From: Leptolinea sp. UBA5366
Lineage (GTDB): Bacteria; Chloroflexota; Anaerolineae; Anaerolineales; Anaerolineaceae
Reading direction: 5' to 3'
Length of the DNA: 64,000 nt
Assembly: GCA_002407845.1 (NCBI GenBank)
Contig: DHPK01000033.1
Span: 19,720 to 83,719 of the forward strand
This document shows, in pieces, positions 7,681 through 16,725 of the stretch. A model generated the notes under the pieces. It made no database searches, had not been told where the DNA came from, and saw nothing but the letters and a program-made list of their open reading frames with translations. The position numbers and the translations under genes are program-made. How positions within the stretch are numbered: position 1 is the first letter of the stretch; each line of letters starts with the position of its first letter.

Positions 7681-8427
7681 ATGGACTCTTTTGTAAAGAT
7701 ATCAAATTTATCGAAGACTTTCCCGACGGATGACGGGAATGGGCTGGAGGCGTTGGACGATATCAATCTGACGCTGGCAGAGAATGAATTTGTATGCATG
7801 ATCGGACCTTCGGGCGCTGGCAAGAGCACCTTGATCCGGATTCTGGCTGACGTGCTGCAGCCGACATCTGGCAGCGTCACTTTTGCCGGCAACCAAGACC
7901 CGACACGCGCAATCGTGTTCCAAAGCTCGAATCTGCTGCCGTGGATGGACGTTCTGCATAACATCGCGCTGCCTCTAAAAATTCAAGGGGAGTCCGAAAC
8001 CGCGGCGAATAGGAGGGCAGAAGAGTGGATCGAGCGCGTCGGCTTGAGCGAATTTAAAGATGAATGGCCGAAAACCCTATCAGGCGGGATGAAGCAGCGG
8101 GTGGCAATCGCCCGCGCGCTTATCCAGCAGCCGCAGCTGTTGCTGCTGGACGAGCCGTTCGGTGCGCTGGACGCACTGACCCGCGACCAGATGGCAATTG
8201 AACTGCTGAAAACCTGGGATCTGCAGCATCCGACCGTTTTAATGATCACGCACTCGATCACTGAGGCGGCGCTCTTGGCTGACCGGGTTGTGGTTTTCAG
8301 CAAGCGCCCGGGTCACATCACGCATGAGCTGAAAATCCCATTTGAACGCCCGCGGCGGGCAGCATTGCGCGATGAATATTCCTTCATTCAGATTGTGAAA
8401 GAATTGCGCGGCATGATCATGGATTAA
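7681..8427 (+). CDS. ABC transporter ATP-binding protein (riboflavin importer)
   Basis: Cytoplasmic ATPase (248 aa) energising the upstream permease. Visible motifs are Walker A GPSGAGKST, the Q-loop around IVFQSSNLLPW, the signature LSGGMKQR, Walker B LLLLDEPFGALD and the H-loop MITHSI. It belongs to the nitrate/sulfonate/taurine (SsuB/TauB) ATPase group, the usual partner of NMT1/THI5-type receptors. It lies 14 bp after the binding-protein gene and is the last gene of the riboswitch operon, before a terminator at 8508-8554. Chloroflexal ribXY loci do not always carry their own ATPase; here it is linked. Confidence 0.92.
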   Translation: MDSFVKISNLSKTFPTDDGNGLEALDDINLTLAENEFVCMIGPSGAGKSTLIRILADVLQPTSGSVTFAGNQDPTRAIVFQSSNLLPWMDVLHNIALPLKIQGESETAANRRAEEWIERVGLSEFKDEWPKTLSGGMKQRVAIARALIQQPQLLLLDEPFGALDALTRDQMAIELLKTWDLQHPTVLMITHSITEAALLADRVVVFSKRPGHITHELKIPFERPRRAALRDEYSFIQIVKELRGMIMD

Positions 8428-8507
8428 ATGTTCTGCTTTTGATAACTATTCCCCCATAAAAATTTAGATCCGTTTGTTCATCTGACAATGATTTCGATGT
8501 TCATTTT

Positions 8508-8554
8508 AAAAAAAGCCTTAAATGTGATTGAGAAAATCATAATTGAGGCTTTTT
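8508..8554 (+). terminator. Terminator of the riboflavin transporter operon
   Basis: AAAAAGCCT pairs with AGGCTTTTT, enclosing an inner TGATT/AATCA stem; a T-rich run follows on the plus strand. It sits about 80 bp after the ATPase stop and separates the operon from the AT-rich fusion gene. Confidence 0.7.
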
Positions 8555-8597
8555 CCTTCCCAAATCTAATTTAGAAAAGAAATCGCTTTCCCTTTCT

Positions 8598-8606
8598 TGA
8601 TATAAT
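8598..8606 (+). promoter_or_regulatory. Extended -10 promoter of the barrel/FGE fusion gene
   Basis: TGATATAAT is a perfect extended -10 element (TGnTATAAT) 48 bp upstream of the ATG at 8654. No good -35 hexamer is visible at 16-18 bp, which is typical of extended -10 promoters. Confidence 0.5.
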
Positions 8607-8653
8607 ATAGTGACTTTATAGAGTTACCAGTAATTAATTTGAAAGAGATGAAG

Positions 8654-11269
8654 ATGAAAAGACAAAAGGCTTTCTTTTTTGCATTTATATTTTTAATTCT
8701 TGTAACGCCTTGTCTGGCTGAAACCGGAGAAATCCAAGGATTCGGAATGGGTACAAGTACTGGGCTACGTCTTAAGTTTGATGAAAGAAAGATGAACGAC
8801 GCATATCAGGAAATGAAAGAGATCGGCGTGCGATGGACTCGGGAAGAGTTTCGAACCGAAGATACTGAAAATGATTTTTTTTATCAAGATAATTTGAAAA
8901 TGCTGAAAATTATTCAAAGGAATGGCATTAATGTCGTTGGTGTGATTGATTACGGGGTCAATCAGGCAGGACTCGAAGACCGCGAATTTTTAAATCAATG
9001 GAAAAAGAGAGTCGAAAGGATTGTAAAAGAATTTGGCCCCTATGTTTCAATTTGGGAAGTTGGCAACCAGATGAACATTAAGGATTATTGGACAAAAGTC
9101 CGTCCTGAAGCAGAGTCAATAAATCCGGAATTCTATGCTGAAATGTTTAAATATGCCAAAAAAATTGTTAAAAAATATGATAAATCTGCAAAAATCTCAA
9201 TAGGCGCACTGAGCGCATTTATTGGAGAACAGGACATCCCTCCGTTATCCTATCTGACACAATTGTGCAAAAAAGTAAAAGCTTCTGATGTAGATTACCT
9301 GTCCATACACGTCCCAATAGGACCTTATTTCCCTGAAGATGATCAGAGTGTGCGATTTGCTTATTTGGACGAACGAATCGTCAACATGAAAACCTACATA
9401 GAAGATTTAATTGCTGGGATGAAGAACAATTGCCGATGGGATAAAGACGTTATCATCTCTGCAGTTGGGTACCGGGCAGCAGACCTTCAAACGCTGCATG
9501 AAAAATCATCAATACCCCTCGATCGCATTGAAGCCCATGCACTTTCCAGAATATACCCTTCATTCTTATCTATTCCTCAAGTTTCTGCAGTTTATTGGTA
9601 TTCAATGGTAGCGGATGAAACCGGCGATTCGGTAATTGGGCAAAACAGCAAAGTTGCTTATCTGGATACAACCGTGCGTATTGGTGGTTCAATCCCGCTC
9701 GGAAAGTTCGATGTATTTGATTCTGGAGACACTCCGCTTTTAGGCTATTCACAATACAGATTCAGAAATAATGAAGACCTGGTCATTTCTTTTTGGGCAA
9801 ATCAACAGCAATTTGAAACGAACGATGCCGTTTTTATTGGCAAAGGAGCTGAACCACTGACGAACATTCCCCTAACATTTATTGGCGAGCGGCCTGTTTC
9901 TGAAAATGTTGTTGTGGGAAAAACGTTGGTGTCTGTCACCTCAATCGCGAACTATGTTTTTGGCCCATACCGTGAAGATCTTCGCCTGACCGTCAATAAA
10001 AATCCGCTGGCAGCGTCTACTGGCGAAATGCTTAACCTGACAGAATCTGGTGCTATCCGAGACCGCGATGGAATGGAAATGGTTTTTGTCCCCGCCGGTG
10101 AATTTACTATGGGGGACGAAAGCAACAATTATGATAATTATGGTCCTCCACATCAGGTATTCCTGGATGAATATTGGATTGATAAATATGAAGTGTCCAA
10201 TGATCAGTATAAAAAATGCATTGCAGCAGGCGCATGTTCAAAAAAAATCGGGTCCGATAATAGCAAGCTTTTCTTTGAAAATGAGAAATACGGCAACTAC
10301 CCCTTAACGACGATTTATTGGGAAGATGCAAAAAAATACTGTGAATGGGTTGGCGCTTCGCTGCCTACCGAAGCCCAGTGGGAGAAAGCTGCCCGTGGAA
10401 CGGATGAAAGGCAATATCCATGGGGTGACACGAAAGATTTTAATAATGTAAGTGATGCGAAAGCTAATTTCAATTATGATGATTGCTGGCGATCTCCGGA
10501 AGATTTTGAAGATAAGGACGGTTACTGTTTTACAGCCCCAGTAGATAGTTATCCTAAAGGCGTGAGTCCTTATGGGGCATATAACATGGTCGGAAATGCA
10601 ATGGAATGGGTAAACGATTATTATAGTGAAAATTATTATCGTGAAAGCCCGCTGAATAATCCGACAGGACCGGAAAGTGGGAGTTATCATGTAATTCGCG
10701 GCGGAAGTTTCATGTCGTTTTCTTGGGCATCTGACCAAATGTTTAATCGGATGTGGGGGAATGGCAGCGGTGATGAAGATGGATTCCGCTGTGCGATTTC
10801 GAAAGAAAGTCCAAATTATATCGAGCATCCGGCAATCAATCCAATAGCAATTAAAGAAAAAAAACTGACGGAAGCAGATGGAGCTCAAGCCGTATACGAT
10901 TATCTGTTCGATTGTATGCTAAAGTATGCATCTCCAACTGGTGAGGAGAATGTTTATACTACTGACGTTGGAAATCTGATAAAAGTGATTGAGCAGGATC
11001 CTTTCCTGCCTTCAAAAAATTTATCAGAAGCCGATCTCGCCAATGGCATGGTTTGGGATAATGCTATGTATATAAAAGCTATCGTTAAGTTCGTTTCTCG
11101 GGGAGAAAATGAATGGAAGGATAAAAAACTTTATTTTAACTTTTACAAATATTACAGTGATGGAAGGATTAAAGCCTTTGACCCCTATGCATATACTGAA
11201 GAAACATTATACAGAGAGCTTACCGATGGGTTATGTTCGCTGGACGGCGATGGGATCATTGCAAATTGA
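8654..11269 (+). CDS. Secreted fusion: glycosidase-like TIM barrel plus SUMF1/FGE-like domain
   Basis: An 871-aa exported protein. The signal peptide (about 1-22) ends near CLAE. Residues about 30-300 resemble a clan GH-A barrel (WTREEF, SIWEVGNQMN, DYLSIHV), but the expected acid/base NE is NQ, and the second-glutamate region reads VIISAVGYR without Glu. Residues about 473-716 are a formylglycine-generating-enzyme (SUMF1) fold: MVFVPAGEFTMGDES, YEVSNDQYKKC, LPTEAQWEKAARG, GNAMEWVNDYY, VIRGGSF, DGFRCA. The paired catalytic cysteines of aerobic FGE are not seen in the VIRGGSF region. The C-terminal ~150 residues are not recognised. The gene is visibly AT-richer than its neighbours, which suggests transfer. 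A sugar- or peptide-binding surface protein is plausible; catalysis is doubtful. Confidence 0.82.
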   Translation: MKRQKAFFFAFIFLILVTPCLAETGEIQGFGMGTSTGLRLKFDERKMNDAYQEMKEIGVRWTREEFRTEDTENDFFYQDNLKMLKIIQRNGINVVGVIDYGVNQAGLEDREFLNQWKKRVERIVKEFGPYVSIWEVGNQMNIKDYWTKVRPEAESINPEFYAEMFKYAKKIVKKYDKSAKISIGALSAFIGEQDIPPLSYLTQLCKKVKASDVDYLSIHVPIGPYFPEDDQSVRFAYLDERIVNMKTYIEDLIAGMKNNCRWDKDVIISAVGYRAADLQTLHEKSSIPLDRIEAHALSRIYPSFLSIPQVSAVYWYSMVADETGDSVIGQNSKVAYLDTTVRIGGSIPLGKFDVFDSGDTPLLGYSQYRFRNNEDLVISFWANQQQFETNDAVFIGKGAEPLTNIPLTFIGERPVSENVVVGKTLVSVTSIANYVFGPYREDLRLTVNKNPLAASTGEMLNLTESGAIRDRDGMEMVFVPAGEFTMGDESNNYDNYGPPHQVFLDEYWIDKYEVSNDQYKKCIAAGACSKKIGSDNSKLFFENEKYGNYPLTTIYWEDAKKYCEWVGASLPTEAQWEKAARGTDERQYPWGDTKDFNNVSDAKANFNYDDCWRSPEDFEDKDGYCFTAPVDSYPKGVSPYGAYNMVGNAMEWVNDYYSENYYRESPLNNPTGPESGSYHVIRGGSFMSFSWASDQMFNRMWGNGSGDEDGFRCAISKESPNYIEHPAINPIAIKEKKLTEADGAQAVYDYLFDCMLKYASPTGEENVYTTDVGNLIKVIEQDPFLPSKNLSEADLANGMVWDNAMYIKAIVKFVSRGENEWKDKKLYFNFYKYYSDGRIKAFDPYAYTEETLYRELTDGLCSLDGDGIIAN

Positions 11270-11343
11270 AATAATAAAAAATATTCGTCTTAAAAATGTT
11301 TATTAATGGTAAATGCCTGCTTCAATCCCGCAGCTGAATCAAC

Positions 11344-12342
11344 TCACCGCGGGAAGTTCAACAACAGCTCTTCTATCAGCAACTGAGGGCTGACATTGGC
11401 GTCGAGCGTTATGCCTGCCTGCAGAATTCTGCTGGATAGTTCCCGGAATGTGCTGGCAGGATAGCGCGCGGCAATCGGCTCCATCTCTGCCTTGAGAGGC
11501 AAAAAAGTCAGCGTTTGGTCGGCGGTCGATCCACCGCCGGAAAGCAGCAGCAAATCGCGTGACAGGGACTGCCAGATTTGCAGCACTTCGCGCAGTTCAC
11601 CGCGTTTGCGAAAATCCCGAAAATTAGCAGCGAAACTGAAGCGTTCACGGATATTCTGTCCGAAGAGGCGCAGCCCGTCGCGCGCGGTATCCAGCAGCGC
11701 GTCCGCTTTGGCAGGGTCGTTGAGGATTTCAATCGCAACACCTGTTCGTCCAGCGGACAGATGCGCCATTGTCTCGGCCGTTTTTTGATCGATACCGAAC
11801 CGATCTGCCAGATACACCGTCAACGCCGCTGGATTGGCAGGGCGCAGCCGCAGCACTTCGCAGCGGGATGCGATTGTTTGCAGAACTGCGATCTCTGAAC
11901 TGGTGGTTAAGATCAGCTTCACGCTTTCAGCCGGTTCTTCCAATGTTTTCAATAATGCATTTTGTGCGTTGGGATTTGCTTCTTCAAAACGAAGCAGCAG
12001 TGCAACCCGCCAGCGCGCCTCGTAAGGCGTTAGCGTCAGCGACTGCTGCAAGGTGCGGATTTCATCAATTTTCAGGATGCTGCCAACCGCCTCCGATTGG
12101 ACGACGGACAAATCCGGATGCTGCTGTGCAGCGATTTGGCGGCAGGACCGGCATTCTCCGCAAAAAGAGCCGGCTTCCGGCGGTTGTGTGCAGTTCAGCG
12201 CTTGGGCGAACTGAATCGCAAGTGTGCGGCGGCCGATGCCGGGAATGCCTGAGAAAAGATAGGCGTGGCGCGTGTCTCCCTGAATGAGATGGGTCTTCAG
12301 GATTTTCACCACCGCGTCATGACCGAAAACTGTCCAGCTCAT
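11344..12342 (-). CDS. holB: DNA polymerase III subunit delta'
   Basis: Clamp-loader subunit (332 aa) that helps open the sliding clamp during replication. Residues 31-40 form a P-loop-like SGIPGIGRRT in which the usual Lys is Arg, consistent with the non-ATP-hydrolysing delta' subunit. A zinc-binding cysteine set lies at C51, C61, C64 and C67 (FCGECRSC). The sensor regions NALLKTLEEP and ILTTSS and the SRC motif (TIASRCEVLRL) confirm the AAA+ clamp-loader family. Its ATG overlaps the TGA of secA by 4 bp (ATGA), so it is translated by coupling to secA, an unusual partner. Confidence 0.93.
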   Translation of the reverse strand: MSWTVFGHDAVVKILKTHLIQGDTRHAYLFSGIPGIGRRTLAIQFAQALNCTQPPEAGSFCGECRSCRQIAAQQHPDLSVVQSEAVGSILKIDEIRTLQQSLTLTPYEARWRVALLLRFEEANPNAQNALLKTLEEPAESVKLILTTSSEIAVLQTIASRCEVLRLRPANPAALTVYLADRFGIDQKTAETMAHLSAGRTGVAIEILNDPAKADALLDTARDGLRLFGQNIRERFSFAANFRDFRKRGELREVLQIWQSLSRDLLLLSGGGSTADQTLTFLPLKAEMEPIAARYPASTFRELSSRILQAGITLDANVSPQLLIEELLLNFPR

Positions 12343-15300
12343 CGCTTCATTTTCTTTTTCTTTTTCCGCGGAGCCGCGGCTGGCGCGGTTGGAGCGGCTG
12401 AATCCAGAGAGGAGGGTGCTTCTCGCCCTTCGGCAGCCGTCGGTTCAGATGCCTGATCCGATGAATCGTCAGCTGCCGTTTCTGATTGTGTCTGAGGCGA
12501 ATCATCCGGCTGGTTCTGACTTTCTTTCTCGCGAATTTCGGTCAGGCTGACCCGTTCTGCCGCGGTCAGCATTGAAATTTGCGGCATGGTTTTGAACATG
12601 CGCTCCACCACATTCCGCCGAATATCATTCAACAGCTCGCTGAACAGCTCCGCAGCTTTGGTCTTGTAGACGACCAACGGATTTCTCTGTGCATAGCTTT
12701 CCATGCTGATCGACACCCGCAGCCCTTCGATTTGGGTCAAGTATTCCACCCATTGATTGGTGATACTGCGCAAGATGACCTGCCGGTTAATCTCATTCTG
12801 GATCCGTTCTCCCAGGAAATGTTGGAGCTTGATGACATTTTCTTCATCGATTTCAGCTGGCGGCAGCGCTTGAATTGATTCAAAAGCTTCCTGCCCGATG
12901 GCTGAGCTGATTTTTCCCTGCGTTTCCGGCTTCAGCTGGTTCAGCAAGATATTGTATGAACGCAGCCGGTTCCAATCCAATTTCCCGAACACTTCCCGCA
13001 GCCCGTTCATGGCATCCAGATAATGCTGCCAGATCTTGGCGCGGACTTCTTCTGGATCAAACTCATCCAAAAGCTTGCCTGCTGCGTAAACCAGATTTAT
13101 TCGGGTGTAAGCCACAGTCGCTTTGCGATGAGTCTTCGAGTCGAACGCGATCCGCTGCCCCTGACTGATGCTGCGGAACAGCTGCACCCACTGCATGCTG
13201 GTCAGATTTGCCGGCTGATAGGATTTCAGCGCGCTTTCAATGTCCGTTTCAATCTGTTTCTGGCTGCCGAAGAGCCTCTCAGCGCGGACGGTATAGGCGT
13301 TTTGAACCGCGTCCAGCACTGCGTCTTCAAACGTCTGCCAGTCGCCGGTTGAGACCTTGTCAGCAGGCGCCGTGTAGTCGCTGCCCAGGCGGTTGCTGAT
13401 CACCTGGTTCAGCCGCTGTGTGTAGACGGCGAATAATGCGGTGCTGATCTGTTCCCGCAGCTCGGAAACGACCTCGTCATCCCCTTCTGCCAAATTGCGC
13501 ATCTTCTCCTGTGATAACTTGAATCCTACGCGCGCGATGCTGCTGGCGTCATTCAGAACATCCTGCGGGCGCAGCGGTTCAAGAACGCGCCCGTCCTCTC
13601 GAGCTTCCTTCTGTTCTTTGATTTTTTCTTCGAGCGAGTCAACGAAAAGACCAAAATTGGCGATCCGTTCTTCAAGCTGGCTTTGATAGCTGGTGCGGGA
13701 ATTTTCAATCAGCGCTTCCATCTGTTCCAGCCCGGCTTCATTTTCGCTGTGGAATGCCTCGCGGCTGAGGTCAATCAAGGCGCTCAGGAGCGCTTCTTTT
13801 TCCGGAGTCTCCCCCGTTCTTTCCTGCATTTTCTCGATCAGCAGGCTTTGCGTGAAAGAGGGGATAAAATCGGTCTCGATTTCCATGCCCGGCTGAATGC
13901 TGTCAAGATAAGCTGCCAGTTTCCATTTTTCTTCATTCATGGCAGTTTCAAGCCGGTTGTCGAGATCAGTCTTCAACATTTCGAGGACGTCCTCGCTCAA
14001 ATCTTCTTTAATGAAAGCCTGATCTCGCTGATCGTAAATGCGCTTGCGCTGACTGTTCAGCACATCGTCATATTCAAGCGTATGCTTGCGGATGTCAAAG
14101 TTTGCGCCTTCAACCCTTTCCTGCGATTGTTCAATCATGCGGGAAAAGAGGTTGTTTTCGAGCGGTACCTGTTCATCGATCAGGTTGACACGTTTAAGCA
14201 TGCCTTCCATCTGCTGTCCACCGAAAAGGCGCACAATCTCGTCCTGCATCGAGAGGAAGAAGCGCGAGGAACCCGGGTCGCCCTGCCGAGCGGACCGGCC
14301 GCGCAGCTGGTTGTCAATCCGGCGTGACTCGTGGCGTTCGGAGCCGACCACGTGCAGTCCGCCCAGCTGACGGACTTTTTCCATCTGGTCGATGTAGCTG
14401 ATGTAGGCGCTGACTGACTCTTCGTAGATGCCGAAATCTTCTGGATCTACCTTCCTGATTGCCTGATAACGCTCATCGAGCGTCATGTTGTAAGGATCAA
14501 TTCCGACGCGAGTCAGAACCCGGTTGGTGTTGCGGATGTGTTCTTCTTCAAGTTCGCCGCCTAATTTAATGTCGACACCGCGCCCTGCCATGTTGGTCGC
14601 GATCGTCACGGCGCCCAACGCTCCGGCTTTGGCAATGATCATGCTTTCTTCATCATGCTTGCGCGCGTTCAGCACCTGGGGATTGATGCCCCCTTCGACG
14701 ACTTCGATGAAACGATCGATTTCAGTTTCCTCAAGATTGAACTCTTCCTGTAACAGCGTGCGGTTGTCAGGGTCGTCAATGTTCAGAGAAAGCCCCAGCT
14801 GCTTTGCCATCGGGCGCAGCTCGCCGGCATTGATGGTTTGAACCGGTTTATTGTAAGGGATGAATTCTTTGATGGGCGCTTCAAGGGTTTCCATATTATT
14901 GGCATTCATCCAGGCGCGCCGCAGCATGTTGATCTGCACGAGTCGGCGCAGCGGCTCCTGTTTCAGCCTGCCGGCAAGGAAATCGGAATGTTCTACAGAA
15001 GCAGTGCCGACCAGCTGCGGACGGCCGCTGACATGATTCAGCAGGATTTCGATCGTGATCGCTCTAAATTTGGCTTCCTCGCTCTGGTAGATGATATCGG
15101 GATAATCTTTGCGTTTGTAGTAAAGCGGTGTTTGCGGATCGGACGGCTCGGCATAAAAAGTGTATTTATAACCAGCTTCGTCTTTGGCTTCCTTTTCGAT
15201 CAAGCCGCTGCCTTTTTGATGCGCGGTGAATTCGAGGTTGGTCGGGATCGGGATCACGTCCAACAGATAAATCTTATAAAATTCCTCTTTTTCGGTCAGC

Positions 15301-16520
15301 GCTGTACCGGTCATGCCGGCAATCTTCTGATACATGCGGTAATAATTTTGCAGCGTGATCGTGGCATAGGTCATGTTTTCAGGTTCAACTTTGACGCCTT
15401 CTTTGGCTTCAATCGCCTGATGCAAGCCGTTTGACCAGCGCCTGCCGGGCATCAGCCGGCCGGTGAAAGTGTCTACGATGATCACTTTCCCGGATTGAAC
15501 GAGATATTCCTTATTCCGATGATATAGAAATTCTGCGGAAAGCGCCTGGTTCAGATATCCCATCATACGCTCCTGCTCGACGGTTACTTCTTCCGGCCGT
15601 GCCGGATCGCGCAGAACCATCCCTAAAAGGGCTTCGACGTGATCCAAACCGCTGTCGTTCAAATAAACGTTGCGGTCTTTCTCGTTGACCTCATAATCGT
15701 CCGGCAGCAGCTGCTTGACCACTTTTGCCACTTGATAATAGGCATCAACGTTATCAGAAGCCGGGCCGGAGATGATCAGCGGGGTGCGGGCTTCGTCGAT
15801 CAGGACGTTGTCAACCTCATCGATGACCGCGAATGGATGGCCGCGCTGAACGCGGTCTTCGAGCCGCATGGTCATGTTGTCGCGCAGATAATCGAAACCG
15901 AATTCGGCGTTCGTGCCGTAAGTGATGTCCGCATCATACGCTTCTTTGCGCATGACCAGCCTGAGCTGATCCTGATCCTCGTGCGGGGAATTAACGCTGT
16001 AATCAACGATGAAAGCCTTTTTCCCGTTATCTGTGCGCGCAGCCATCTGCAGCACACCAACCGTCAAGCCCAGCGCCTGATAGATCTGACCCATCCAGCG
16101 GGCGTCACGCCGCGCCAGATAGTCGTTAACCGTGATCACGTGCACCCCGTTGCCTGCCAGCGCATTGAGATAGACCGGCAGCGTTGCCACCAGCGTCTTG
16201 CCCTCGCCGGTCTTCATTTCGGCGATGTTGCGGTGATGCATTGCCATTCCGCCGATCAGCTGAACGTCATAGGGGCGCTGCCCTAAAACCCGTTTGCTGG
16301 TTTCGCGTACGGTCGCAAAGGCTTCATTCAGGATGTCATCAAGTGTCTCGCCGGCGGACAGACGCTGCCGAAATTCGGATGTTTTTTCGCGCAGCGCTTC
16401 GTCGGATAATTTTTCATAAGCTGGTTCGAGTGCATTGATCTCGGCGGCGATGATCGTGAATTCTTCAAGTTTTTTTTGGATCGGGTCGAGACCCAATGCC
16501 GCTTTTAATTTTTTGAACAT
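12339..16520 (-). CDS. secA: Preprotein translocase ATPase SecA, enlarged form
   Basis: Motor of the Sec export channel (1393 aa, against roughly 800-950 usually). Visible motifs are Walker A MKTGEGKTL (102-110), VNDYLARRD (131-139), DEVD (234-237), MTGTA (403-407), ATNMAGRG (641-648) and HESRRIDNQLRGRSARQGDPG (730-750). Two insertions stand out. About 80 residues lie in the second nucleotide-binding domain (about 520-612). About 300 extra, mainly helical residues lie between LEYDDVL (815) and QWVEYLTQIEGLR (1256), in the scaffold/wing region. The C-terminal zinc SEC-C motif is missing; instead there is an acidic Ala/Pro linker ending in RKKKKKMKR. Upstream, a small hairpin precedes the GGAG ribosome site. 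Confidence 0.97.
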   Translation of the reverse strand: MFKKLKAALGLDPIQKKLEEFTIIAAEINALEPAYEKLSDEALREKTSEFRQRLSAGETLDDILNEAFATVRETSKRVLGQRPYDVQLIGGMAMHHRNIAEMKTGEGKTLVATLPVYLNALAGNGVHVITVNDYLARRDARWMGQIYQALGLTVGVLQMAARTDNGKKAFIVDYSVNSPHEDQDQLRLVMRKEAYDADITYGTNAEFGFDYLRDNMTMRLEDRVQRGHPFAVIDEVDNVLIDEARTPLIISGPASDNVDAYYQVAKVVKQLLPDDYEVNEKDRNVYLNDSGLDHVEALLGMVLRDPARPEEVTVEQERMMGYLNQALSAEFLYHRNKEYLVQSGKVIIVDTFTGRLMPGRRWSNGLHQAIEAKEGVKVEPENMTYATITLQNYYRMYQKIAGMTGTALTEKEEFYKIYLLDVIPIPTNLEFTAHQKGSGLIEKEAKDEAGYKYTFYAEPSDPQTPLYYKRKDYPDIIYQSEEAKFRAITIEILLNHVSGRPQLVGTASVEHSDFLAGRLKQEPLRRLVQINMLRRAWMNANNMETLEAPIKEFIPYNKPVQTINAGELRPMAKQLGLSLNIDDPDNRTLLQEEFNLEETEIDRFIEVVEGGINPQVLNARKHDEESMIIAKAGALGAVTIATNMAGRGVDIKLGGELEEEHIRNTNRVLTRVGIDPYNMTLDERYQAIRKVDPEDFGIYEESVSAYISYIDQMEKVRQLGGLHVVGSERHESRRIDNQLRGRSARQGDPGSSRFFLSMQDEIVRLFGGQQMEGMLKRVNLIDEQVPLENNLFSRMIEQSQERVEGANFDIRKHTLEYDDVLNSQRKRIYDQRDQAFIKEDLSEDVLEMLKTDLDNRLETAMNEEKWKLAAYLDSIQPGMEIETDFIPSFTQSLLIEKMQERTGETPEKEALLSALIDLSREAFHSENEAGLEQMEALIENSRTSYQSQLEERIANFGLFVDSLEEKIKEQKEAREDGRVLEPLRPQDVLNDASSIARVGFKLSQEKMRNLAEGDDEVVSELREQISTALFAVYTQRLNQVISNRLGSDYTAPADKVSTGDWQTFEDAVLDAVQNAYTVRAERLFGSQKQIETDIESALKSYQPANLTSMQWVQLFRSISQGQRIAFDSKTHRKATVAYTRINLVYAAGKLLDEFDPEEVRAKIWQHYLDAMNGLREVFGKLDWNRLRSYNILLNQLKPETQGKISSAIGQEAFESIQALPPAEIDEENVIKLQHFLGERIQNEINRQVILRSITNQWVEYLTQIEGLRVSISMESYAQRNPLVVYKTKAAELFSELLNDIRRNVVERMFKTMPQISMLTAAERVSLTEIREKESQNQPDDSPQTQSETAADDSSDQASEPTAAEGREAPSSLDSAAPTAPAAAPRKKKKKMKR

Positions 16521-16531
16521 AAATCTCCAAT

Positions 16532-16550
16532 CAGATAAACTGCTTATCTG
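16532..16550 (-). promoter_or_regulatory. 5'-UTR hairpin before the secA ribosome-binding site
   Basis: CAGATAA-GCAGT-TTATCTG (minus strand) is a perfect 7-bp stem ending 4 nt before the GGAG of secA. A translational control or stability role is possible. The 205-bp gap to the next gene upstream also holds three GACCGGC repeats and no clear gene. Confidence 0.4.
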
Positions 16551-16725
16551 GTTTCATTAAAATACTGGATTAATCTTACCACTGGCGTAGGGCAAACGAT
16601 CAAAGGCGGGATTTCCAACCGATGAGGAACGGACCGGCAAAAAGGATTTAATTTGGACCCCGGATGGGTGAGGAAAAGGGCAGCAAACGACCGGCTTGCC
16701 AGCCGAAAATCGCTGAGCTGACCGG

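Noticed and set aside
13683..14327. 214-codon plus-strand open frame
   Set aside because: It lies entirely antisense to secA, in a frame made open by secA codon usage; no ribosome site or recognisable protein pattern.
15639..16286. 215-codon plus-strand open frame
   Set aside because: Antisense shadow of the SecA ATPase domain, whose motifs on the other strand are unmistakable.
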